The notes under the pieces: model-generated | The model's database searches: none | What the model was told of the DNA's origin: nothing | What the model saw: the letters and a program-made list of their open reading frames with translations, nothing else | Shown: positions 27,802 to 35,915 of the stretch, piece by piece | Layout of the letters: each line of letters opens with the position of its first letter | Numbering within the stretch: position 1 is the stretch's first letter | Translations under genes and position numbers: made by a program | DNA from: Streptomyces sp. CB02009 | GTDB lineage: Bacteria; Actinomycetota; Actinomycetes; Streptomycetales; Streptomycetaceae | Assembly (NCBI RefSeq): GCF_001905825.1 | Contig: NZ_LIVV01000001.1 | Coordinates: 599,299-663,298 of the forward strand | Direction: 5' to 3' | Length of the DNA stretch: 64,000 nucleotides

Positions 27802-28767
27802 TCACCAGCCGCGTCCGGCCTCCACCAGGAGGTCGCGGACGCGGTCGACGTCGGGGTGGGAGGCGCGGCCGGGGCGCTGCGCGAGGTAGGCGGTGTTGAT
27901 GGGCGGGTCGTCCGGCTGATGCAGGGCTACGAGGGCCCCCGAGGCCAGTTCCGCCGCGCAGAGGTAGCGGGGCAGGACCGTGAAGCCCGCCCCCGCGGTG
28001 ACCGCCGCGAGGACGCCGCGCAGGTCGGGGACGGTGACCGCGGCGGAGCGGGAGAGCCGGGCGCCGAAGACGTGGCGCCAGTAGCGACGGGCTATCGGCA
28101 GGTCCTCGGCGTACGTGACCAGGGGGACGGCATGCAGCGCCGCCGGGCCCTGCTCCGCCGGGCGCTCCCCGAGGTGGTCGGCCCAGACGGGGGCGGCGAC
28201 GAGCACGAACTCCTCGTCCATCAGCGGTACGGCGGTCAGCGCGCGTCCACGGGGGCGGTAGGTCGCGATCACCAGGTCGTGCCGTCCGGCACGGAGTTCG
28301 TCGAGGAGCGGTTCGGTGAGCCCCGGCGTGATCCGGAGCCGTACCCCTTCGGCCGCGAGCGGGGCCAGGGCCGGCAGGACGCGGGTGCAGAGCAGCTCCG
28401 CGGGGCCCGCCAGATGTACCGGGGCGGCCCGCTCGCGGGGTTCGGCGTCCTGGCCGGTGGCGCCGGCGAGCGCGTCCAGGGGAGCGGCGACGCGGGCCGC
28501 GAGGTCGTGGGCGACCGCGGTCGGGGCGACGCCGCGGGGCAGCCGCTCGAACAGCTCACGTTCCGTCTGCCGCTCCAGGGAGCGGATCTGGGTCGTCACC
28601 GTGGGCTGCGAGAGCCCCAGGAGCCCGGCGGCCGCCGTGAACGATCCGGAGCGGTAGACCGCCAGGAAGGTGCGCAGCAGATTCAGGTCCGCCGGTCCGG
28701 TGCCGCCGCCGGGCGCCGGACCGGGGCGGGGAGCGCCGGTCGAACCATCGGGATCCGTATGCCTCAC
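27802..28767 (-). CDS. LysR-family regulator
   Basis: Encodes 321 residues. An N-terminal helix-turn-helix (about 28-87: LNLLRTFLAVYRSGSFTAAA, LGLSQPTVTTQIRSLERQ) is followed by a periplasmic-binding-protein-like effector domain (about 112-318). It lies downstream of, and on the same strand as, the DJ-1 gene, with a terminator between. GCCATAGG-type elements occur both in its own upstream region (about 28781-28796) and before the DJ-1 gene, suggesting both are targets. Confidence 0.88.
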   Translation of the reverse strand: MRHTDPDGSTGAPRPGPAPGGGTGPADLNLLRTFLAVYRSGSFTAAAGLLGLSQPTVTTQIRSLERQTERELFERLPRGVAPTAVAHDLAARVAAPLDALAGATGQDAEPRERAAPVHLAGPAELLCTRVLPALAPLAAEGVRLRITPGLTEPLLDELRAGRHDLVIATYRPRGRALTAVPLMDEEFVLVAAPVWADHLGERPAEQGPAALHAVPLVTYAEDLPIARRYWRHVFGARLSRSAAVTVPDLRGVLAAVTAGAGFTVLPRYLCAAELASGALVALHQPDDPPINTAYLAQRPGRASHPDVDRVRDLLVEAGRGW

Positions 28768-28800
28768 ATCGGAAGCCTATCGGCATCCCTATGGCGGAGA

Positions 28801-28827
28801 CGCCCCGCACCCTCAGGGTGCGGGGCG
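28801..28827 (-). terminator. Terminator hairpin after the DJ-1 gene
   Basis: Perfect 13-bp stem CGCCCCGCACCCT / AGGGTGCGGGGCG around a single base, 30 bases after the DJ-1 stop and before the LysR start. The minimal loop implies the central pairs open. Confidence 0.75.
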
Positions 28828-28856
28828 CCGGGTCACCTGGCCGTGCGGGCGTCGTG

Positions 28857-29552
28857 TCAGCCGAGTTCCTTCAGGACCCGGTCCGCGAGCGGGGCGGACG
28901 AGGCAGGGTTCTGGCCGGTGATGAGGTTGCGGTCGACGACGACGTTCGGCACCCACGGCTCGCCGGTCCGCACGTCGACGCCGGCCTCGACCAGCCGGGT
29001 CTCCAGGAGCCACTTCGCCTTGTCGGCGAAACCGGACTGGGTCTCCTCTTCGTTGGTGAACGCGGCGACCTGGTAGCCGGCGAAGGCGTTGGTGCCGTCG
29101 TCCTTCGTGGCGGCGAGCAGCGCGGCCGGGCCGTGGCAGACGACGGCCAGCGGCTTGCCGGAGTCCAGGGCGTCGATCAGCAGCCGGCCCGAGGCCGCGT
29201 CGACCGCGAGGTCCTCCATGGGCCCGTGGCCGCCCGGGTAGAAGACGGCCGCGTAGTCGGCCAGGTCCACGTCCTCGATGCGGATCGGGTGCTGGAGCGC
29301 GGTGAGCGAGGCGATGACCGCGGCCACCTTGTCGGCCCCCTCCTGCCCGCCGTTGAACTCCGGGGCGAGGCTGCTCCTGTCCACGGTCGGGACGACACCG
29401 CCGGGGGTGGCGACGACGACCTCGTACCCGGCGGCCGTGAACGCCTGGTACGGCGCGGCCGCCTCCTCGGCCCAGAAGCCGGTCGGGTGCTTCGTACCGT
29501 CGGCCAGGGTCCAGAAGTCGGTGCCGGTCAACACGAAAAGGATCTTGGGCAT
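28857..29552 (-). CDS. DJ-1/PfpI-family protein (Hsp31/glyoxalase III-like)
   Basis: Encodes 231 residues. The nucleophile elbow AVVCHGPAAL puts C139 next to H140, with a conserved acid in GFWAEE (E29/E30) and YPGGHGPMEDL. This layout matches class I glutamine-amidotransferase-like proteins acting as methylglyoxal glyoxalase III or deglycase/chaperone. The ATG at 29552 follows the predicted promoter by about 100 bases. Probably controlled by the adjacent LysR protein. Confidence 0.88.
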   Translation of the reverse strand: MPKILFVLTGTDFWTLADGTKHPTGFWAEEAAAPYQAFTAAGYEVVVATPGGVVPTVDRSSLAPEFNGGQEGADKVAAVIASLTALQHPIRIEDVDLADYAAVFYPGGHGPMEDLAVDAASGRLLIDALDSGKPLAVVCHGPAALLAATKDDGTNAFAGYQVAAFTNEEETQSGFADKAKWLLETRLVEAGVDVRTGEPWVPNVVVDRNLITGQNPASSAPLADRVLKELG

Positions 29553-29652
29553 GAGGGTTCTCCCGGGAGGTACGGGCCGGGTTCCGGCCCGGAGAGCGGT
29601 GATCGCCCACCCGTGCCCCGGAGCGGGGACCGTCGGTGGGGCGATGTCCTCG

Positions 29653-29682
29653 AACGTAGCCCCGTCCCGGAGACCTTTCCAA
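29653..29682 (-). promoter_or_regulatory. Predicted promoter of the DJ-1 gene
   Basis: Minus-strand -35 TTGGAA (29677-29682) and -10 TACGTT (29653-29658) with 18-base spacing. A palindrome lies immediately upstream, where a LysR-type activator would bind. Confidence 0.55.
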
Positions 29683-29689
29683 TGCGGAA

Positions 29690-29708
29690 TCCCATGGCTG
29701 CCATAGGA
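29690..29708. promoter_or_regulatory. Candidate LysR-type operator
   Basis: TCCCATGGC, one base, GCCATAGGA: a 19-bp inverted repeat with 8 of 9 positions matching, just upstream of the DJ-1 promoter -35 element. Confidence 0.6.
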
Positions 29709-30026
29709 ACTCCGATGGCGGCAGGGGAATAGGCACACCCTCCTGGCCTGCGGAAAGGCCGGACGCCCGCCGCCCCGGCCGCGGCCGGCACCGTGCCCCG
29801 GAAGGCGCTCCGACGGGCGAGCGGCGTGACCCCGATGGCGGCACGGGGGACCTCGCCCGGAGGGGCTGCGCGGACGCACGCGTGTCAGCGGGGTGTATGC
29901 ATCGGGCCGCCGCGCGTCAGGGCCGCGTCAGGACGGACCCGGGAGTGGTGATCACCGGGCATAGCGTCGAGGACACCCCCGGCGCGACCGTGCCGGGGAC
30001 CGTGTTTCGCTCCTCGGGAGGAACCC
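29709..30026. other. Intergenic region, no gene supported
   Basis: A 318-base gap between the DJ-1 control region and the SAV_915-type gene. Overlapping ORFs on both strands are low quality. A GGGCATAGCG element near 29957 resembles one upstream of the related ORF at 493. Confidence 0.5.
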
Positions 30027-30437
<411 letters not shown>

Positions 30438-30451
30438 CGGGAGACCCGGAG

Positions 30452-31801
30452 ATGACCACGCTCGACACCCGGCCCCGCTCCGCGGCCGGAACGTCCCCCG
30501 GCGCCGACCCGCTCTCCGTCTGGCCCGCGTCCACCACCGAGCGGCCGCACGGCGGCCTCCTCGTCGGCGGTGTGCCCCTCACCGAGATCGCCGAGAGCCA
30601 TGGCACACCCGTGTACGTCCTGGACGAGAACGAGGTACGCGCCCGCTGCCGCGCCTACCGCGGCGCCTTCCCCGACGCCGAGATCCACTACGCGGCCAAG
30701 GCGTTCCTCTGCCGCGCCCTCGCCCGCTGGGTGGAGGAGGAGGGACTCGGCCTCGACGTGTGCTCCGCCGGGGAACTGGAGCTCGCCGTCTCCACCGGCT
30801 TCCCGGCCGACCGGATCCTGCTCCACGGCAACGCCAAGTCGCCGCAGGACCTCGGTACCGCACTGCGCCTCGGCGTGGGCCGGATCGTGATCGACACCCC
30901 CGCCGAGATCGCGCGCATCGCCGCCGCGGTGGGCACCGGCGGCCACCAGAAGGTCATGGTCCGCGTGACGCCCGGCATCAGCGCGGGCGGCCACCGGAAG
31001 ATCCGCACCGGCTCCGACGACCAGAAGTTCGGCCTCCCGCTCAGGGACGGCCACGCCCAGCACGCGATCGCCCGGATACTCGACCAGCCGCAGCTCGAAC
31101 TCACCGGGATCCACTGCCACCTGGGCTCGCAGATCACGGACGCCAAGCCGTATCTCGTGGCCGTACGGCGGCTCGTGGGCCTCATGGCCAGGGTGCGCGA
31201 CACCCATGGGGTCACCTTGCCGGAGCTCGACCTCGGCGGCGGGCACGGCATCGCGTACCGCCCTGGCGAGCCCGCCCTCGACCTCCCCGCGCTCGCCCGC
31301 AGGGTCCGCGCCGAACTGGCCGAGAGCTGCGCCGCCGCCGGCCTCCCCGTTCCGCGCCTCGTCATCGAGCCGGGCCGTGCAGTCTCCGGACCCGCCGGAG
31401 TCGCCGTCTACCGGGTCCTCGCGGTCAAGCGCACCCCCGGCCGGACCTTCGTCGCGGTGGACGGCGGCATGAGCGACAACCCGCGCCCCGCGCTCTACGG
31501 GGTGCGCTACGCCCCGCGTCTGATCGGCCGTCACTCACCGGCCGACAGCGAGAGCGTGACGGTCGTCGGCCGCCACTGCGAAGCCGGGGACATCCTGGCC
31601 GAGGACGTGCCGCTGCCCGCCGACACCCACCCGGGCGACCTGCTCGCGGTGCCGGTGGCCGGCGCGTACCACCTCTCGATGGCCTCGTCGTACAACCTCG
31701 TGGGCCGCCCGCCGGTGGTCGCGGTGCGCGACGGGCACGCGCGCCTCCTGGTGCGCAGGGAGACGATGGAGGACCTCAGGGCCCGGGACATCGGCATGTA
31801 G
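30452..31801 (+). CDS. lysA: Diaminopimelate decarboxylase
   Basis: Encodes 449 residues. A PLP enzyme of the alanine-racemase-fold type that converts meso-diaminopimelate to lysine. The PLP lysine is in HYAAKAF (about K83). HCHLGSQI, GGGHGIAYRPGEPAL and the C-terminal GRHCEAGDILAEDVPLP with the intersubunit cysteine are all present. ATG 30452 follows GGAGACCCGGAG. It is not next to thrA/hom as a primary actinobacterial lysA usually is, so it may be a second copy. It follows the SAV_915 gene by 14 bases. Confidence 0.92.
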   Translation: MTTLDTRPRSAAGTSPGADPLSVWPASTTERPHGGLLVGGVPLTEIAESHGTPVYVLDENEVRARCRAYRGAFPDAEIHYAAKAFLCRALARWVEEEGLGLDVCSAGELELAVSTGFPADRILLHGNAKSPQDLGTALRLGVGRIVIDTPAEIARIAAAVGTGGHQKVMVRVTPGISAGGHRKIRTGSDDQKFGLPLRDGHAQHAIARILDQPQLELTGIHCHLGSQITDAKPYLVAVRRLVGLMARVRDTHGVTLPELDLGGGHGIAYRPGEPALDLPALARRVRAELAESCAAAGLPVPRLVIEPGRAVSGPAGVAVYRVLAVKRTPGRTFVAVDGGMSDNPRPALYGVRYAPRLIGRHSPADSESVTVVGRHCEAGDILAEDVPLPADTHPGDLLAVPVAGAYHLSMASSYNLVGRPPVVAVRDGHARLLVRRETMEDLRARDIGM

Positions 31802-31830
31802 CCCGAGACGACGGGGGTGCCGTCGAGGTG

Positions 31831-31888
31831 GCCCACCGCGGGCCGGCCCACCGCGGGCCGGTCCAGGGCGGCCGGTCCAGGGCGGTCG
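31831..31888. repeat. Two adjacent pairs of tandem repeats
   Basis: GCCCACCGCGGGCCG occurs twice (31831-31845, 31846-31860), then GTCCAGGGCGGCCG and a one-base variant (31861-31888). Directly downstream of lysA. Confidence 0.85.
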
Positions 31889-31907
31889 GCCCGCGGTGCG
31901 GGCCGGG

Positions 31908-32123
31908 TCAGCGCAGGCCCGAGACCCTGAACACCGGGTCGGCGGTGTCCCGTTCGACCCGTCGGGCGAGCCGGTCGACGTCCCGGCGGCGCGCCGGGGT
32001 CCCCCGCGCGTGGGAGGCCCGCGCGTCCGCCTCCAGGAGCGGCCGCAGACCCGGGTCGCGGAGCAGGACGCGCAGCGCGACCTCCGCCGGCCCGCCGTCC
32101 GCGTCGCCGAGGACGAGGCGCTG
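31908..32123 (-). pseudogene. C-terminal remnant of an unidentified leftward gene
   Basis: A minus-strand frame reads RLVLGDADGGPAEVALRVLL, RDPGLRPLLEADARASHARG and ends VERDTADPVFRVSGLR before TGA at 31908. It looks like genuine protein, but no start codon or continuation exists upstream: the frame degrades near 32123. Probably the tail of a deleted gene; a short gene with a missed start is possible. No family recognised. The rest of 31802-32244 holds only repeats. Confidence 0.35.
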
Positions 32124-32244
32124 ACACGACCATGGCCGACCTTGACGTGCGGCTGACGGGACCGGTGCCGAGGGAGCTACTCACTGGTACGGTCCCTGAC
32201 CAACCGGGCTTCATGTGAGGCCGCCGGGTCGGGAGGGGTGCGGA

Positions 32245-33072
32245 GTGACAGTGGGACACGCGGACGCGGTCGGGGTGCTGCCCGAGGAGCTCGCCGAGGC
32301 GATACGGGGGACGGCCGAGGACATCGCCGCGGTGCTGCGCGCGGCACCGGTCGGGGACGGCGCCGGACTTCCCGTACCCCGGTCCACCTGGACCCTCGGG
32401 GAGGCCGCCGCCCACCTGGCGCAGGCCAACGCCCTCATGGCCGACCTGGCCGCCGGTCACGAGCGCCCCTACGGCGACGGCACGCCCGGGAGCCTCGCCG
32501 ACGCCAACGAACGCGCGCTGGCCGGATTCGAGGAGCGGGCCCCCGGCCCCCTCGCCGAGATGATCATCGCCCAGGCGGAGGCCTTCCTCGCCTCCGTGGA
32601 GGACCGCGATCCGGAGGAGCTCCTCTCCACCCCGCTCGGCGCCATGCGCCCGGCCGTCCTCGGCTCGTACCTCCTGACGCACATGCTCGGGCACGGCTAC
32701 GACCTGGCTCTCGCCGTCGGCCGCCCGCACATGCTGGACGCGCACCGGGTCGGCCTCACCCTGCCGTTCATGATCGAGGCGATGCCCCGGGTCACCGACC
32801 CGGTCGCCGTCGACGGTCTGACGGCCCGCTTCGCGGTACGGCTCCGCAGCGGCCCGAGCTTCGGCGTCCTCGTCACGGACGGCGCCGTCGAGACCACCCA
32901 CGAGCCGCCCGCCCGCCCGGACTGCACCATCCTCACCGAGCCGGTCGCCTTCCTCCTCCTCGGCCTGGGCCGGCTCGACCCCTGGCCCGTGATCGCCCGC
33001 GGCAAGGCCCTCGGCTGGGGCCGCAAGCCCTGGCTGGCCCCGCGCTTCCCGCGCCTCTTCCGCGCCCCGTAG
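32245..33072 (+). CDS. Mycothiol-dependent maleylpyruvate isomerase-family enzyme
   Basis: Encodes 275 residues. An N-terminal DinB-like helical domain (STWTLGEAAAHLAQANALMA; THMLGHGYDLALAVGRPH with likely metal-binding His) is followed by an SCP2-like C-terminal domain ending PWLAPRFPRLFRAP. Such actinobacterial enzymes use mycothiol for isomerisation, transfer or detoxification; the substrate is unknown. GTG 32245 is chosen for its GGGAGGGG site 6 bases upstream. Confidence 0.75.
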   Translation: MTVGHADAVGVLPEELAEAIRGTAEDIAAVLRAAPVGDGAGLPVPRSTWTLGEAAAHLAQANALMADLAAGHERPYGDGTPGSLADANERALAGFEERAPGPLAEMIIAQAEAFLASVEDRDPEELLSTPLGAMRPAVLGSYLLTHMLGHGYDLALAVGRPHMLDAHRVGLTLPFMIEAMPRVTDPVAVDGLTARFAVRLRSGPSFGVLVTDGAVETTHEPPARPDCTILTEPVAFLLLGLGRLDPWPVIARGKALGWGRKPWLAPRFPRLFRAP

Positions 33073-33245
33073 GCCGGAGCGCCGCCGGCGCCCCTTCCGC
33101 CGGCCACCGAGCGTGCGGGCGCGCTCCGGCTCCGTGACCGCTCCCGGCGCGCGGCGTGCCGCCCGGCGCGCGCCGATGGATCCTGGAGGTATCGGAAGGG
33201 GCCGCGCCTCGGTCGCGCGAGGCCGGCTGTGCGAGGAGGCAGATC

Positions 33246-33545
33246 ATGACCCGCACTCTGGAGTGGACGGTCGGCGTGGAGCTGGTCGAGGACGACGGCA
33301 GGACCAAGGCCGAGGCCCGGCTCCTGACCGGCAACTCGACCCTCACGGGCCACGGCTCCGCCCGCTGCAACCCGTCGGACGTCGACGTTCCGGCGATCGG
33401 TGACGAACTCGCGGCGAGCAGGGCGATGAGGGACCTGGCCGGCAAGCTCATGCGCGAGGCCAACCGGGAGATGGAGGCGGTGGGGGCCGGGACCGTACCC
33501 CAGCACACCGGACCCGGCTACGGCTGGCCGGAGGCGGTCTCCTGA
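33246..33545 (+). CDS. DUF1876 protein
   Basis: Encodes 99 residues: EWTVGVELVEDDGRTKAEAR, LLTGNSTLTGHGSARCNPSD, ELAASRAMRDLAGKLMREA. This matches the small actinobacterial DUF1876 family, which I recall as a dsRBD-like fold of unknown function. ATG 33246 follows GAGGAGGCAGATC. Monocistronic. Confidence 0.88.
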   Translation: MTRTLEWTVGVELVEDDGRTKAEARLLTGNSTLTGHGSARCNPSDVDVPAIGDELAASRAMRDLAGKLMREANREMEAVGAGTVPQHTGPGYGWPEAVS

Positions 33546-33633
33546 CCGGCCGGTCGGCGCCGGCGGGGCGGGGAGACCCGGCTGCACGCGAGCGCGGCGC
33601 CGAGTAGGGGCCGGTCGCGCGCCCACCCACCGC

Positions 33634-34308
33634 TTACGCCGCCCCGCCCTCCGCGCCCTCGGAGCTCCGCTCGGCGGCCTCGACCGCCTCGACGGCAGCG
33701 ACCGCCTCGTCCTGGACCGTCGCGTCCTCGTACGTCAGGCGGTCCTCGACCTCCACGACCCCGTCCACCGTCTCGCACAGCCGGACGAGGATCGGACCGG
33801 TCCCCGCGCGGTCCAGCGTGCCGCTCAGCGTCACCCGGCCCTCGTCGACGTCGATGTGGACGGCGGAGGGGGAGAGCCGCAGGATGCGGACGACCACGTC
33901 CTCGCGGATCTCCTCCTGGATCGAGCGGTCCCTGCGCAGGAACAGCTGGAGCAGGTCGCTCCGGCTCAGCACCCCGATCAGCCTCCCCTCGGCGTCGACG
34001 ACCGGAAGTCGCTTCACCCGGTGGCGCTCCATGAGGCGGGCCGCCTCGACGGCCGTCCAGGAGGGCCTGGCCGTCACGACGGGGCTCGACATCATGGCCT
34101 CCGCGGTGCTGGGCCCGTCCTTCGCGGTGTGCCGCCGCAGGAGGTCGGCCTCGGAGACCACGCCCACGGGCCGGTTCTCCTCGTCGACCACCGGGACGGC
34201 GGTGATGCCGTACTCGTCGAGGAGCCGCGCGATCTCCTTGAACGACGTCCCCGGCTGTACCGCCACCGCGGTCGGCGTCATCAGGTCGGCGACACTGCGG
34301 TGCCTCAT
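33634..34308 (-). CDS. CBS-domain pair with C-terminal BON domain
   Basis: Encodes 224 residues. Two CBS motifs (about 8-60: DLMTPTAVAVQPGTSFKEIA, YGITAVPVVDEENRPVGVVS; about 70-125: TAVEAARLMERHRVKRLPVV, RLIGVLSRSDLLQLFL) form one Bateman module, likely binding an adenine nucleotide. A BON domain follows (about 140-195: SPSAVHIDVDEGRVTLSGTL). The tail is acidic. Such proteins appear in actinobacterial dormancy and stress sets. ATG 34308. Confidence 0.9.
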   Translation of the reverse strand: MRHRSVADLMTPTAVAVQPGTSFKEIARLLDEYGITAVPVVDEENRPVGVVSEADLLRRHTAKDGPSTAEAMMSSPVVTARPSWTAVEAARLMERHRVKRLPVVDAEGRLIGVLSRSDLLQLFLRRDRSIQEEIREDVVVRILRLSPSAVHIDVDEGRVTLSGTLDRAGTGPILVRLCETVDGVVEVEDRLTYEDATVQDEAVAAVEAVEAAERSSEGAEGGAA

Positions 34309-34563
34309 CGTCCGTTCCGTCCCTTCTGGGTTCCGGAGTCCATGATCTCCTACCCGGCGCCGGAGCGGGACGAGGGGGCCGCGGGGACTTGCAAGACTTG
34401 TCATGGACATGGTTACTTCGGGTAAGTCGCGCCGCCCGTCGCGCCGGGAGCCGCACCAGGAGTCGTCCCCCGTCCCGCCCCTCGCCCGCCCCTCGCGCAG
34501 CACCTCACCCCGCACCTCACGCCCACCTCGACTCAGCCCACCGAGCCGGAAGAAGGACCCCTC

Positions 34564-35850
34564 ATGCGCTCTCTCCGCACGTCGTCCGCCCGCCCCCGCC
34601 GCCTCGCCGCCGCCCTCGCGGCAGCCGTCGCTCTCGTCGCCACGGCCGGTGGCACCGGTTCCGCCCTCCCCGGAGGGGCGGCCACCGGCGCGCCGCAGGC
34701 GGCCGCGCTCCGCGAGGCGATGTTCGTCGGCAACAACTGGGACGGAACCGCCGACGTCATCGCCGCCCGGGGCGACTTCCACCGCATCGGCCGCGTGAAC
34801 GTCATTCCCGACAAGGAGGAACGCCTCCGCGAGATCTATCTGAACCCCGTCAAGCTCGCGTTCTTCCTCGGGGTGCGCAGCGGCCCGGGGGAGGGCCACG
34901 ACCAGTTCGTCGACGACATGTACGCGACCCCCGACGGCTCCTCCATGGTCGTCTCCCGGCCGAGCTTCGCCGATGTCGTCTCCCTCGACCTGCGCACCGG
35001 CAGGATCAACTGGCGCTTCCCCGTCGCCGGTTACCGCGCCGACCACATGGCCGTCTCGCCCGACGGAACCCGCGTCGCGGTCTCCGCCTCCACCGCCAAC
35101 ACCGTGCACGTCCTCGACATCGGCACCGGCCGCGAGATCGGCTCCTTCCGGACGGGCGACAAGCCCCACGAGAATGTCTTCACCTCCGACGGCCTCCTGT
35201 GGAACATGTCCATCGGCGAGGTGACCACCGCCCTCGACGCGGCCTGGCTCGACTGGACCAAGGGAGACCGCCGCATCACCGTCGTCGATGCCACGACCTT
35301 CAGGACCGTCCGCGTCATCGACATGCGCGAGCGTCTCGACGCCTTCGGCCGCGGCGACCTCTCCGACGCCGTCCGGCCCGTCGCCTTCACCCCGGACGAG
35401 AAGAAGCTCTACCTCCAGGTCTCCTTCTACAACGGCCTCCTGGAGTACGACGTCACCACCGACCGCATCACCCGGGCCAAGGTCCTCCCCGGCAACCCGA
35501 GGACCGATCCCGATCGCACCACCTGGGTCAACGACTCGCGCCACCACGGCCTTTCGATGAGCCCCGACGGCGACAGGCTCTGCGTCGCGGGAACGATGGA
35601 CGACTACGCCACCGTGGTCGACCGCGCCACGCTCCAGGAGGGCCCGCTCGTCGAGGCGTCCAAGCCGTACTGGGCGACCGTGAGCGGGGACGGACGGTCC
35701 TGCGTCATCTCCGAGAGCGGCGCCGACCGCGTCACCGCGATCGACTTCGCCACCGGGCGGCGCGTCGCCTCCGTGGACGTCGGCGACCACCCGCAGCGGG
35801 TGCGGCTCGCCCGCGTCCCGGCCGACTGGACCGGCCCCTCGGGGAGTTGA
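34564..35850 (+). CDS. Secreted YncE-like beta-propeller protein
   Basis: Encodes 428 residues. A signal peptide (arginine-rich start, then LAAALAAAVALVATAGG) precedes repeated propeller blades of the YncE/surface-layer type: HMAVSPDGTRVAVSASTANT, VHVLDIGTGREIGSFRTGDK, GLSMSPDGDRLCVAGTMDDY, DRVTAIDFATGRRVASVDVG. A possible ligand-binding or structural protein outside the membrane. It converges on the secreted hydrolase-like gene, with a shared terminator. Confidence 0.82.
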   Translation: MRSLRTSSARPRRLAAALAAAVALVATAGGTGSALPGGAATGAPQAAALREAMFVGNNWDGTADVIAARGDFHRIGRVNVIPDKEERLREIYLNPVKLAFFLGVRSGPGEGHDQFVDDMYATPDGSSMVVSRPSFADVVSLDLRTGRINWRFPVAGYRADHMAVSPDGTRVAVSASTANTVHVLDIGTGREIGSFRTGDKPHENVFTSDGLLWNMSIGEVTTALDAAWLDWTKGDRRITVVDATTFRTVRVIDMRERLDAFGRGDLSDAVRPVAFTPDEKKLYLQVSFYNGLLEYDVTTDRITRAKVLPGNPRTDPDRTTWVNDSRHHGLSMSPDGDRLCVAGTMDDYATVVDRATLQEGPLVEASKPYWATVSGDGRSCVISESGADRVTAIDFATGRRVASVDVGDHPQRVRLARVPADWTGPSGS

Positions 35851-35862
35851 ACAGCGGCGAAC

Positions 35863-35903
35863 GGGGGCCGTCCGCACCACGATGTGCGGTCCGGACGGCC
35901 CCC
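35863..35903. terminator. Bidirectional terminator between convergent secreted-protein genes
   Basis: GGGGGCCGTCCG (35863-35874) pairs perfectly with CGGACGGCCCCC (35892-35903), with a 17-base loop that carries another inverted repeat (CGCAC/GTGCG). It lies 12 bases from each stop codon. Confidence 0.8.
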
Positions 35904-35915
35904 GCCGCTTCGTGC

